Shown here: positions 53,331-64,000 of the stretch, piece by piece
Layout of the letters: each line of letters starts with the position of its first letter
How positions within the stretch are numbered: position 1 is the first letter of the stretch
DNA from: Lycium barbarum
Taxonomy: Eukaryota > Streptophyta > Magnoliopsida > Solanales > Solanaceae
NCBI RefSeq assembly: GCF_019175385.1
Contig: NC_083348.1
Span: 43,918,950 to 43,982,949 of the forward strand
DNA length: 64,000 nt
Direction: 5' to 3'
Notes under the pieces: generated by a model
Told to the model about the DNA's origin: nothing
The model's input: only the letters and a program-made list of their open reading frames with translations
The model's database searches: none
Translations under genes and position numbers: made by a program

Positions 53331-55080
53331 TGTTACACTCCGAAAAATTTCGCGCCACCTAGACTGTAGACAACTTAGTGTGAGCCCGAACAAGAGTAAA
53401 GTCATGCGAGGATTAAGGAGAAAGGTTATATTATAAGAGTGAATAATGCAATATATATGATATGTAGAAACCATATGGGGTGAATCGGTTCATATGTCAC
53501 TTGACGAAAAACCCTCGTTACTGTAAGCTAAGTGGGGCCCACACGTCGGGAGTTTTATAAAGGACATATGAAGAGATATATGAGTAGTACATGGAAAGTT
53601 GAGCAAGTCCTAAGAAGGACCCTTAAGCCAAATATGGGCATAAGCCCTCCAAAAGGACGATGTAAGGAAACATTTTCGGATGATCTGACTTGGAGGGGAC
53701 AAAACTCCATCATAAGTTTGGAATTTAGAAAAACACCAAGAACGAAAGTTATAGATAATTGCAAGAAATTTCCAACCATAGGTCGTGGGCCCTCACACGA
53801 TATCGGTATCAAGAGTTATGACCTTTTTACTGAACGAACGCGCAGGCAGAAAAGTTAAGCCTGCGCGAACGCGCCCAAAGGTGGCGCGATCGCGCTGAAC
53901 GATTTTAGAGGCGGTGCAGGCATATTCTGGAGCATTATTTAAAGGGGATAACCCCTCATTTCCTCCACCAAACACCCCAAAAAACTCTCCAAAATTCTGG
54001 AGAGTTCTCCCCAACTCCCCAAGCCAAATTTTAGCCAAACCAGGTATAATTCCCAAATCCCGGTCCAGACGGCGTATAGTTGCGACAGCAAAATTGTGCA
54101 ACAGCGTGTTGTGGCTTAAGCTCAAGGTGGAGCAGTAAAGATATAGCATTATTATCGAGATTAAGACTTGTGAGCTCGGACGAATAAGCATAGCTAATAA
54201 GAGGTGGAACAGGTATGTTAAGGCTCGTCCCTTTCTTTCAAAGGCATGATTCCTATGTTATGATTCCCTAAATGTTTCCATAACCGCCTTGTTTTTAAAA
54301 GCTCGAAGTTCATGACTCTTAAAGCCTCTTACGATGTTAAATGGAATATGTTCTATGATGATTGTGACGATGGTGATGATTCTCTTCTTTTGAAACTCCG
54401 AAGCTATGATTTGAGCGCATTATGAGATTATTGAGCCATTCCATGAATCCCTTAACCGTACTTATTGTTGATGGTCTCACCTCATGTTACTCGTTCCTTC
54501 GAGGTGAGATATAGCGATGATAACGATTCTATTTCCAGTGCTACCTAAGTTCATGATTCTCGAGACTCCCGTGACATCGTCGATTTCATCTTACGATGGT
54601 TGATCCTTCAAGGATTGATATGATGAAAATGGTAATGCTAATGATGACGTTGATTTCATTTATGTATTTTTATGTGTATGTATGTATGTATGCATGCATT
54701 GCATCCCACTGATCAGCTGGGGATAACATTGAGTCCCGCAAGGGCCGAGTACGGATAACATCGAGTCCCGCAAGGGCCGAGTACGGATAACATCGAGTCC
54801 CGCAAGGGCCGAGTACGGATAACATCGAGTCCCGTAAGGGCCAAGTACGGATAACACCGAGTCCCGAAAGGGCCGGGTACGGATATGACAGATGTATGTA
54901 TAGTAAGTGTGTGTGAATGCATATGTATGTATGTTGTGTATGGATGAGTATGAATTGTTTTTTTTCCTGTAGACGAGTAGTTTTCCATTTGAGACACGAA
55001 GGATGTAAGTTGTAAGTTGGTTCGCTCGGTTTCCGTAAGGTGCCGGGTGCCAATCACGCCCTACCAAGGGTGGGGTGAGA
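53331..55080 (+). repeat. Ty3/gypsy LTR of a further family, 3' end altered
   Basis: Starts TGTTACACTCCG and ends near 'cgccctaccaagggtggggtgag', where GGGTCGTGACA would be expected, so the terminus is mutated or cut. Contains an inverted repeat GCGCAGGC/GCCTGCGC (about 53838-53864), an A/C-rich leader (53950-54010) and five 32-bp tandem repeats (54731-54890). No target-site duplication could be shown. Overlapping - strand ORFs at 54660-55097 are translations of the tandem repeat. Confidence 0.6.
54731..54890. repeat. 32-bp tandem repeat, 5 units
   Basis: Units 'gagtcccgcaagggccgag' plus 'tacggataacatc' begin at 54731, 54763, 54795, 54827 and 54859; the last is worn. There are no spacers. 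Confidence 0.95.
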
Positions 55081-55097
55081 TAAATTGGAAAGGTCAA

Positions 55098-55208
55098 TGA
55101 TTCCTAAATGCCCTGCAGCCTCCTGCTTATAAATGTGGCCGGCTTCACACCCATAAATAGGACTCTGCTAGATACGGCTTGCAGACAACCCTAGGACAGA
55201 ACTGCTCC
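55098..55208 (-). mobile_element. Inverted leader fragment of a gypsy element
   Basis: On the - strand it reads 'gagcagttctgtcctagggttg', 'gccgtatctagcagagtcc', 'tatttatgggtgtgaagccgg' and 'ggaggctgcagggcatttag'. This is the stretch that follows the tRNA-Met primer site in many Solanaceae gypsy elements. The primer site itself is cut after GAGC. Orientation is opposite to the LTR on its left. Confidence 0.6.
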
Positions 55209-55239
55209 AGATTACGTGATGAAGGTCATGCGGTGAGGT

Positions 55240-55343
55240 GGATGCGCTCATACCACCATTAACGCACCGGATTTCATCAGAGTTTTAAGGTTAAACGTGC
55301 TGGGGTGAGAGAAATATTGGGATGGGTGATCCCCTGGGAAGTG
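55240..55343 (+). pseudogene. 5S rRNA-like sequence, diverged and 3'-truncated
   Basis: Recognisable 5S segments in order: GGATGCG.TCATACCA, then TAA.GCACCGGAT, CATCAGAG, GTTAA.CGTGC, GGG.GAGAG, GGATGGGTGAT and CCTGGGAAGT. The last ~16 bases of 5S are absent. Roughly one base in five differs from the plant 5S consensus as I know it, so it is not a working rRNA gene. 5S-derived sequence also occurs in Cassandra TRIM LTRs; I see no Cassandra LTR ends here, so origin is open. Confidence 0.8.
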
Positions 55344-55345
55344 TA

Positions 55346-58300
55346 CTAAAAGTCCTATAAATCTAGACATAGGAGACAAATAAGAAGCTGGAGTAGCCTA
55401 AGGGAAATAGACCACTTGACAATGGGGAAGTCTTTTTAAAGACATCTTGAGAGAAGATGGAGAAAGGACCAGGTCCCACTTGGTTCATAAGTATCTTTCT
55501 TCCCAAATAAAAGATTGTCATGGCATATCCCACAAGTGTATGGAATGCAACTTACCATATTTATACACTTGGTTGCCTTTCCCCATCATTGAGTCAAATG
55601 GCGTTTAAACTGAACTTCCCTTTGCATTAATGGTTGTTCACTTAGATCACTAAACTTGGTTGTAATACTTGATGTTTGGATTCAAATAAACCTACTGACT
55701 TACTCAAGTGTACCTTAGGGATTAGTTGACTGAACTAGGTGATACACATTAGCTTGAGGATTGTAGGTATTAATCAAAACTGGAAAGTGAGAAGGACTTC
55801 AAGTAGGTGCATGATTACTGATTACTGAAAATAAGTCAAATGTTTTATTTGGATAGTATAATAAGTTTTGAGTGAACTCCAATATCTGTTTAGGCCTAAT
55901 TCATGACTAAGACTCACATAGGGTGTGTGCATGCATTAGTTTAGTCTTGTCTGTGCTTGAATTGATTTCTTAAAACACTAGAATATTAAAAAAAAGGAAA
56001 AGAGGAGTAGCTTAATATTGGTTTTATTTAGTAGTATGATGACATGGGAATGCATTTAGCTTTTCTTTACTATACTCTAAATAATGTACCATGTCTTGAA
56101 CCTTTAAGATGTGTCCTTAATCCTACTAGCCCAAACCTAGTTAAACGATATGAGTGAGTCTGGCCTTGTTTGAATAATTCACTGATCCTTAGAACAACAC
56201 TAAGCATCAGCCAGGGGCATAATAGTAACAAAAGTGAGCTTTGAAATGATCCCAGGTGAATTATGAATACTGTTTAGGTAAAAGGTGAGAGAGCTAAGGG
56301 CAGGCCACTAATTATGAATGATGAGCTAATTCATGCACATTTTCTCATAGGGTTAATATGTTTTCTGCAATGGAATAGGACTAAATGGGGAAGGTCTAAA
56401 AGGGATTCAAAACTCTGAACCTTAAACTACTGTATTTTTGAAAGGTCATATAATACTTGTCTTTTTCTATGAGAACATAGATAAGGAGTATGCACTATTC
56501 TTCTTACACTCTTTTCTTTATCCATTCTGCGTTTGTATATCCCATAAGGTTCATATTGTTATTTGATCCATGTTTGTTGTCATAATGGAATCAGTTGGAA
56601 TCTATAATGATAGCTTTGTATCATCTACACATGTCTGGGACTGCTGGCATTCTTTTGACTCATAACATGTGTGTCTGAATATGGTTGCTCCTCCCTGAAG
56701 ATAGCATATCTTACATAAGGTCACTTGGACATAGAATATTTTGACATTGTTTATATTTGGCCCTATTTGAACCATAGATACTTTCCTTAGCTGCAACTGC
56801 TTATTTCTGAGGTAGTGCTGCATCATGTTGGTGGCCATTAGGCTTAGTAGGACCCTGACCCCTTCCTGTATCTCCCTTGCATATTTAGATCTGTCTATGC
56901 TCTGCTTCTGTTGGTATCACAGTAGTTGGAGATCAATTATTTGTTTTTTGTTATTGTTTATCATATAAGTAATTGCCCCAACTAAGGAAACCTAATCCCA
57001 TATGCTTAAGTTTTATCCATGATATGTCCATTAGAGTCATAGACCATGTCTTCCAGCAAAGCTACATTCTGTGTAAGTTTAGCTAAGCTTAAAGCATTGC
57101 CATAATTCAGTTATCTGTTTGCTTGCCTTGGCTGTGTATAAGTCATATAATTTTTCCTTGTATCATGGCCACATGGTGAATAACTCTGCATTATCCTCAT
57201 GAATATGAACATATAGTTTACCTCTGTTTGCACTATATCAGTACTGAAGTTTGCTTTTTTGTTCACCCATGATCATATGTCTTGGTTTTGCCTCTGTTTA
57301 CTTCATATCTATGTGTTGCAATTGCTTTTGTTTACCCTATGACCATGTGTTTTGGTTCTTGCTCCTATTTACACCATGCCCATTTGTTTCAGTTTGCTAC
57401 TAGTTATACTATACCTATGAGTGTCAATTTTCTTATGGCCATACCATACCTGTTTACATCTGTTTGCTTCTAGCTGTACTATGTCCATATGTGTCAATTC
57501 ATACCGTGCTTGTGTATGAGTGTAAGACCCTGTTTTATCATTTTTTCCTTCCATGGTTGTACTGACTGGGGAATTGAGGTAATTCTGGGGTTCGGTCTTA
57601 CCTTTCCCTGGTGTCCTGCCATGCCTGAGGTTCATGAAACCTCTTGGATCTTGTGCGGCATCAGGAATACGGATGGTGATGACTTTTCCCCCTTGTTGCC
57701 TAAATCCCTACCAGTGGAGCCCAATAGCAACATATACAAATACTTTATTTGCATGACTTGGGAATAAATTGGATACACATATATCTATATAGTTATGTGT
57801 ATGATAAGTTCAGTAAATATAAACTAACCGGGTCCCTTTTATTTCTCCTCCTCCACTGCATGGGTCACTTGGGCCGATCCAAGCCAAACTTGTCAATTCT
57901 TCCATAACACAAATAAGTCCAGCGAAGAGAAAGGGAAGCAAATGTTATAGATGTTTCTAATCCTCTCTATGCTTATGTTATTTTAATCTTGAATGTTGTA
58001 TTTGTATGAACTTGTAAAACATCACATTATATGGAAATTTTTATGTTAGAACTAGTTGCCTTAGGACAACGGTACGTATGACGTTTAGCAGACTTTAGGA
58101 TCCCAAACGAATTTTCAAAACCCCGGAATAGACCTAACAATTTTATTTCAAGAACAACAAAACAACTTTGATCAATGCAAGTGTAAATAGAAAAAAGGGT
58201 TTTCTTTAAATATCCAAAGTATTAGGCCTTTTCCTTAAAATCAGAACAATTTCAAAGGTTAAAAGAGCATATTTTTATGTGAATTAGACGAGTTTCAGAC

Positions 58301-59188
58301 TGAAAATAAACCCAAAAAATGAATGAATAAGTTTTGGGCCCAAGCCTAGTGGAAAAGAACCAAGATTTTGGGCCAAGGCCCTGCCGATTTTCCAAAAATA
58401 TATATGTAAAGAGAGTTTGGATCAAGCCCAGATTAAAACATCCGTTTATATGCATAAAAATATTTTGGGATTAAGCCCAACACCTGAAATGGAATTAATT
58501 TCTTACACATGTACATGGATTCAAAACAACAAGAAAAATCATATCATTTCTAAACCGAACTCATTCAAAATTGTAAATGCGCTTGTAAATACGAGGTTTT
58601 AGGATAAGACATTCTAAACGTATCATATGGGTGGACCCGAAATAAAGTGTGTGATTGGACATGAATATATATACTCGTATATATACATATACACTTTTCA
58701 AAACGAAAACGTTTTAATATTTCTTTTCCAAACGAAAAGATACATTATTCTTATATAAAGGAGGCTATTTCTTATCCGGTTATCCTAATCCGAACCTAAA
58801 CCACCCTAAATATAAAGGGGGCATATTCAAATCTTTTAAAAACAAATGATATGCAAGCAAAATGACAAATATTTTTTATAAATGCGGGAATAAACACTAA
58901 GTAAGCAGTTCAAGCAAATAATCACACACTGGAATTCGAAGGTCAACCGTATAGTATGGATCCTCAATACTAGGGTGCCAAACACCTTCCCTAGGAGATC
59001 ACCCCCTAGCTAGAACTTTGAATTACGAAGGCTTTTTCACTGTATATGAATAAATCCTTCGAAACTGATTTTCCTAATTTCCTAAAAATTTGGTGACGAC
59101 TCTTTTAAAGCAAAGTCCGAAAGAGCACCAACAAGTTCCAAGTACCTTTCCGAGCGCTAATCCCTCCCGCGAAATGCGAACCGTAACA
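55346..59188 (+). mobile_element. Ogre/Tat-like LTR, mid part to 3' end (copy 2)
   Basis: Diverged repeat of 52370-53330 at its left part. The right part has the U5 marks 'gccaaacaccttccctagg' (58978) and 'ggtgacgactcttttaaa' (59091), as at 3180-3397, and ends GAACCGTAACA at 59188. No primer site follows, so it is solo or truncated. Intervening ORFs (56602, 57282, 57489, 58252) are anonymous and AT-driven. Confidence 0.5.
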
Positions 59189-59506
59189 ATCTTTTTATGG
59201 GGTAAACAAGATACTTTACTATTTAACAAAGATAAGAGACCAAAATTCCACAATTGAAGTAGAATCCTAGCTTCTCCTATTCAATTTAACCACCCATTTG
59301 ACTTTAAAAAGAAGGGACTTTAAAAAAATTTATGACTGAATCACGAGAAGGCACCCTTAGCGAACTCACTATATATCAATACAATTACCAGAGGAAGACC
59401 AGATAAATAAAGAAGGAACTCAAATTCACTGGAAAAAAGCAACACATAGCTTGTTTAGAGAAATATAATAAATAATAAGTATCATACAAAGTGTTTGGAA
59501 TTCTTT

Positions 59507-59550
<44 letters not shown>

Positions 59551-60600
59551 CGCAATCCTATCCATTCTTTCAACCTGAACACCTATACTGCTTAAGCACA
59601 AGGGAATAGTCTATTTAGGTACTTAATCCATTTTTCTTATTAAAAACATGACTCCTAAAATACAAATTTGATATCCCTAAACAAAAAACACTAAATCCTA
59701 GTTTGTTAATCTTAAATTAAACTAGATTTTTGCACATCACATCTGATGAATTGCATATCGAAAGAAATTAAAAACAAAAATTGATAATTGAAGAGACTCT
59801 AGAAACAACAAAAAGAAAAAAATATAAGACCCAGGGTAAATAAGGATGAAGCATGTGTTACCTCATTTATGAAATTGAGCACAATTCCTTAAAATTTTCC
59901 AATAAATAATCATAAACTTAGGTCTTTAAATCGACATCAGATAAGAATTAAAAGTGAAAATTCTTAAGCAACATAATTTAATACTATAAGAGGAGCTTGA
60001 GGGAGTGAAGACGCCAACATGAAAATGAAAACAAACCCAAAGATCAATTCACCAGTGAGGCCCAAAGAACCCAAAGCCGCAGTAACGAGAACGAGAGTCT
60101 AAATCTCTTTCTTTCTCTGTAAAACCATAAGTTATCCACCTGATACAATGTTGTAGCAAATTAGGAAATTGAGAACGGAAGATCAATTGCTACTCTTCTA
60201 CAAGGAAAAGAGAGTAAAGAAAGAGTTTGTTACAATTTACAACAAGTGAGGGTAAAATTACATTAACCGGTATAGGCATGGACGCCAATCGCATGGAGGC
60301 CAAAGTAAATTACGTTATGGACCAAAATGGAGGCGCCACTAGTTTACTGGCATAATAAGCAAGGAGATAAGAGCACAAACAGTACCACCGCTATCAACAC
60401 TAGACCCCAATCTGCCATTGTTCTTCAAACAATTAGCTCAATGCTTTAAACATAGGAAAGAAATGGGGAAAGTGGCAAAAAATAAAGAGTGTATGGTAGT
60501 TTTTGGATTTAAGGGATTTCCTCTACTTTTATCCAGGGAGAAGGGGATTTGGGGAAAAAAGAGGGAAAGCAGTGCCGCTCTTTAAAAAAAAAAAAATAGC
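59189..60600. other. Unassigned sequence, possible host DNA
   Basis: No clear gene. Includes an (AT)n tract (59509-59549). On the - strand 60060-59960 has a short ATG-led frame (MLASSLPQAPLIVL) and a 'aaatgag|gtaacac' donor-like site near 59863; this could be the 5' part of a host gene or chance. I cannot decide. Confidence 0.25.
59509..59549. repeat. (AT)n microsatellite
   Basis: About 20 dinucleotides. Confidence 0.95.
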
Positions 60601-60619
60601 TTTAACAACCGGCCATTAT

Positions 60620-60770
60620 GCTTTTTACACTTTGTTTAGATGATTGTTACATATTGTTTCATAATATATCATTTTGTATTGTAATGTGTTGTGTTGTATT
60701 GTATTGTATCACATTATATTTGTTTTATTAAAACAACGTTTGGATAGATTGTATCATTTTTCCTCGTTAC
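60620..60770. mobile_element. MITE-like T/G-rich repeat, interrupted
   Basis: 'tttgtttagatgattgtta' on the left, a 'gtattgtattgtatc' core, and 'aacgtttggatagattgtatc' on the right. Such 'GTTTGGATAGATTGTATC' units mark a hAT-like MITE frequent in Solanaceae. The minus-strand LTR at 60771 appears to cut it. Confidence 0.4.
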
Positions 60771-61540
60771 TGTCACGCCTCAAAACCCACCCTGGACGTG
60801 ATCAACATCCGATGTTATGAAAAACATCAGAAGTACCTTATAAATCATAACGTCAAGTCCTTTTTCGATAATCTTTCATTAGTTAATTAAACAAGTTATA
60901 AATAACTAAATAAAATTAAGATCACAATTATGAAACAAAATCAACAGAAGTCTAATATAAATGATTAGTTATGAACGTGGCAAATGCCTCAAAATTCATA
61001 GGAGACTTCAATATCTATCCACAATTTTGACAACTATCTATGGAGCTTCTATGATGAATAAACGAGTATCTAACTTCAGGACGCAGCCCGAAAACTAAAA
61101 TAAATAAATGACAATGGAGTGGTGTCCTATGAACAAAGGTGTGGGCTCACCAATAAGTCTAGAAAGCAGTAAGTTCTCCTATCCCGTACGCGTATCACGA
61201 ACCTGCTCTTTTTCGTTGCCTAACATACCATAAAAAACAACAATGGTACGCTTGAGTACTGGGTACTCTGTGAGTGTCTCCGGGACAATAGTTAATAGCA
61301 AAATAATGCAATAATAATTTGAAAGAAAAAAAAACTTTCCAATAGAATAATTTGCAATTAAAGATAAGATCAATCGTACAACTCAAAATCATCAATGTAA
61401 AACTATCAAGACAAGGGTATATCTTTTTCGATTCAATATACCATTTATTACCATTTGAGTCTTTTCAATTCGAGACCAATATCATCAACAAACCACTCAC
61501 AGGCGAACCAATCAATCGATTCTCCGGGCTGGGAAACCAT

Positions 61541-61745
61541 AGAGGCTAATCGTCCTTTGGACTATCACAACAATAGATGCACCAGGCTATACGCCTCGGA
61601 GGTTAACCGTCCTCTGGACTGACACAGCAATAGATACACCGAGCTATACACCTCGGAGGTCAATCGTCCTCTAGACTGACACAGCAATACTCGTATCGAT
61701 ACGTTAGGATCCATAACGGCTAATCGTTCTCTGAACTACCACAAC
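61541..61745. repeat. 57-60-bp tandem repeat, about 4 units
   Basis: 'cgtcct.tggactNacacaNcaatagatNcacc' units with the CGT at 61551, 61608, 61665 and 61725, in the minus-strand LTR. Confidence 0.85.
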
Positions 61746-62909
61746 TTGCACATACAGGACCAAACACAAACACGATACCAATCATAGCATATTAGCCGAA
61801 TCATCAATCATGGTATAGAAGCCGAAACTCAAATCATGGCATGGAAGCCGAATCACAAGTCATATCATGATAGTCAAATTACTCATTATGGATTATGTTC
61901 ATCATCCCTATGGGTACTTCAATTCATTTATCGATTTAGAAACCTAAAGTTAATTCATTAAGCAAGTTTCAAGTCCAACACAATCCTTTCATAGCGCATT
62001 CACATGAGATAGTCATGCTTTCCAAATATCAAGTTTAAAAATCCCTTGTGGGGTAATTCGAATTCAAATACCAAAGAATCATATATCAATTTTCAATCAT
62101 TATTTAGAGAGGAATACAATCATGAATAGGTATATATAATATAGTACAAACAAGACATAAAGTGGGCTTGTCCCTCACGCAGAGTAACCACAACCAAAGT
62201 CACACAAATCGTTTATAAGAGTGTGTTAAAAAATAGACATACCTCAAATCCCTCTGAAATGCTACCAAATGGAATTCCCAAGGTTCAACAATCACACTAC
62301 AATGATTTTAGATGAGAGATATTAGAACTTTAAACCAATTCTAGGGATTTCTACCCTTATTCGAAAAACTAGGGCTTTTCTAGCCTTAAAACTTTTTCTT
62401 GGACCTCATGTGAATCATTAGCGGATTCTAATCTTGTAGAATACTGTACACCAATCTATACCTTATTAATAAACTCAGAAAATTATAAGTCTTAACTCTT
62501 AGACAAACTCCACACACCCCTTTCTGATTCTTCTTGAGTTTTCAAGAACCTAAGATTTGAAGAGATGAACTAGTGTCAAGAAGAGGTAAATTTAGTGTAG
62601 AATCAATATAGATGGTGTTTACCCCCTAAAATGATAATAATTGAATATTGTACGCAGTTTAAATGATGGTTTTGATTAGTTGTCAACATATAGAAACTAG
62701 AAATAACAATTGATCGAGTAAAACAAAGAGAATGATAACATGTATTCGTGCATATCTTAGCTGGATTATTGGTTCGGTTTCCATTTGTTGAACAGTGAAC
62801 CCAAGCCAATTATGAGAGCTTATACTTTTTTGATGGATATTACAAAGAAAGAATAAGTGTATGTATGCGTATTCATCAAGTTGGTATAGTATGAGGGTTT
62901 CATCCCCTT

Positions 62910-62925
62910 TTTATAGTTACCAGAG
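62910..62925 (-). promoter_or_regulatory. TATA box of the minus-strand LTR
   Basis: On the - strand ACTATAAAAAGGGG, followed downstream by a C/A-rich leader. Position near the top of the LTR fits U3/R. Confidence 0.45.
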
Positions 62926-63190
62926 TGAGCCTTCTCCTAAACCATAAAAAACCCAAAATAAACCCTAACTAAAGGCGGCATCCACATTCGTCCGCGTAAG
63001 GGACGACCTAACTTGTGGCTAGAAATCCGGCTCGTTACGGATTCTTCGCATAAGTTGGCCGGCGTCTCTTTGGTTTAACGAACGATACTTCGAACATCAA
63101 TATGCCCGAACCACCGACATTAGTCCATCTGTCAACATTTTAAATTTTACACCGAGCCCTCGAGGAATTTTGCACCGGTTTTATCCATAT

Positions 63191-63568
63191 ACTGATAGTC
63201 CCTCCATTTCCCGATGGAAAATATTGACTCCGGGGAATGGATTTGAACCAAAATGAAATCGACCCTTGGCAGAAACACCGAAGGTCTGGTTCTGCCAACT
63301 GAAAAGACATCCACTTTGCACTATGTACAATGTTGATGCACTCTGCACAATGCAGATTGCATATTATTACATTTCTAAAGTGATCAGTCTTGGAAAAATT
63401 GTGCCATCAGGACTCAACTGTTCAACTTCCAACTCTTGTGTATAAAAGGCAAGCCCTTTCTCCATATTTGCCATGCACTTATTTTTCTTGCTCAGCAAAA
63501 AAAACCTAAACAGACAAACCTAGTGTTGGAACTTTTGAAACCCCTTTCTTCTAAAACCTTTTTCAACA
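63191..63568 (+). promoter_or_regulatory. Promoter and leader upstream of the right-end ORF1
   Basis: TATAAAAG at 63441-63448, followed by a pyrimidine-rich leader ('ccctttctccatattt', 'cttatttttcttgctcagc') and A-rich stretch up to the ATG at 63569. This is a normal plant Pol II core promoter layout, here probably the U3/R of a Tat-like element. Confidence 0.5.
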
Positions 63569-64000
63569 ATGTCTTTTATTCCTCTATTAACTCAAACTTC
63601 TGCTAATCCTTCGTCACCGTCCCATTCTTCACCATCATCGCTAAAGGCAGCCTCAAGCCCCATTGAAGAAGTTGAGTTTCTTGTTGCTGATATTCTCCCT
63701 ACTGGTTTCAAGTAGCAAAGTGATTGCAAGTTTTCAAACCATCTTTAATCCGTGGAAAGTTTTGAATCGTTTGTCGATGCTGCCACCATCCCCAAGGTTC
63801 GAAGGGATTGCAACTTGAGTGCCGATATTGACATCGTTCTAGTGGGCCGTAGGGCATGTATCAACCACCATGTCCCAGGTTATTCCCTAGAGTATACATA
63901 CCCTTTTGCAATTGGCTACTCCTTCCCTGTTTCTCAGGTAATAGAGGACTTTTGCCGCTGTTATAGAATTTTTGTTGGGCAAGTTGCTCCGCAAGTTTGG
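63569..64000 (+). pseudogene. Retroelement ORF1 (putative gypsy-type transposon, PF04195-like), 5' part
   Basis: One frame from ATG 63569 to the window end with two internal stops, TAG at 63713-63715 and TAA at 63746-63748. N-terminus MSFIPLLTQTSANPSSPSHS is Ser/Pro-rich; after the stops come IPKVRRDCNLSADIDIVLVG and YSLEYTYPFAIGYSFPVSQV, then FVGQVAPQVW. The 'YTYPF..G...P....V.DFC..Y.I..GQ..P..W' pattern is that of plant 'putative gypsy type transposon' proteins (PF04195) found next to Tat/Ogre-like gag. The rest lies outside. Two nonsense changes suggest a recent loss. Confidence 0.6.

Larger units (their letters stand above)
60771..63190 (-). repeat. Ty3/gypsy LTR, minus strand (upper end approximate)
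   Basis: Starts TGTCACGCCTCAAAACCC at 60771. Has the 'gggctcaccaataag' block (61143) shared with other chromovirus LTRs here and a 57-bp tandem repeat. A TATA-like ACTATAAAAAGGGG reads on the - strand at about 62910-62925, with U3 above it ending near 'gccctcgaggaattttgca' (63165). The exact end and target-site duplication were not found. Confidence 0.6.

Noticed and set aside
54731..54890. Regular 32-bp repeats that look like a CRISPR array
   Set aside because: Units are directly adjacent, with no variable spacers, and the context is a plant LTR. It is a plain tandem repeat.
54660..55097. Overlapping minus-strand ORFs of 114-145 codons with repeated 'GTRCYPYSALAGLDVIRT'
   Set aside because: All three frames are open because the 32-bp repeat has no stops; 3 x 32 gives a 32-residue period. 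Not genes.
55240..55343. Functional 5S rRNA gene
   Set aside because: Too many changes and the 3' end is missing; also no tandem 5S units or proper flanks.
60771..63190. Exact TSD GTTAC for the minus-strand LTR
   Set aside because: GTTAC precedes 60771, but no matching copy next to a plausible LTR end was found (occurrences at about 62926 and 63032 do not follow CA).

Overview
This window reads as plant nuclear heterochromatin, most likely from a Solanaceae genome. I found no intact host gene and no prokaryotic, viral or organellar gene block. The case for Solanaceae rests on the LTR families, on a TS-type SINE 3' end with a (TTG)n tail, and on Tekay/Del chromoviruses whose U5, polypurine tract and stem-loops look like those common in that family. 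A CRM-clade (centromere-type) chromovirus relic in the left part would fit a pericentromeric location. Nearly all coding similarity is retrotransposon gag or pol carrying stop codons and frameshifts.

Layout, left to right. 1-3397: 3' part of an Ogre/Tat-like LTR. 3398-9608: decayed CRM-type Ty3/gypsy element on the + strand (gag, protease, RT, RNase H, integrase and one 580-bp 3' LTR). 9609-17734: Athila-like element on the - strand, with a complete 1.8-kb 5' LTR, a tRNA-Asp-like primer site, mostly non-coding interior and a 3' LTR cut by the CRM element; its interior holds a Helitron-like 3' end and a SINE fragment. 17735-21150: mosaic of an En/Spm-like fragment, a Ty1/copia gag with LTR pieces, and a truncated gypsy LTR. 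From about 21151 to 59188 runs a background of Ogre/Tat-like LTR sequence split by at least five later insertions, four of them with exact 5-bp target-site duplications (TSDs) and one with a 4-of-5 match: element A (24002-33492, TSD ATGAG), a minus-strand solo LTR (33647-36562, TSD GTCCT), a plus-strand solo LTR (36684-39593, TSD GAGGA), element B (39928-52039, minus strand, TSD ATTAT/CTTAT) and a solo LTR nested inside B (47703-50544, TSD GATAC). A further LTR at 53331-55080 is joined to an inverted leader fragment and to a 5S-rRNA-like sequence. The right end holds a minus-strand LTR (from 60771) and the start of a retroelement ORF1 that runs off the window.

How the parts relate. Elements A and B share U5 ends, the pre-polypurine-tract hairpin, the polypurine tract and nearly the same integrase C-terminus plus chromodomain, so they are relatives. 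B keeps gag through chromodomain in decayed form. A has two 2598-bp LTRs with only about eight visible mismatches and an intact primer site and polypurine tract, but no recognisable gag, protease or RT, and its integrase is broken. A therefore looks like a recently moved non-autonomous derivative that used proteins of a B-like relative. That is the most interesting system I can support here. I did not find a credible wholly new gene system.
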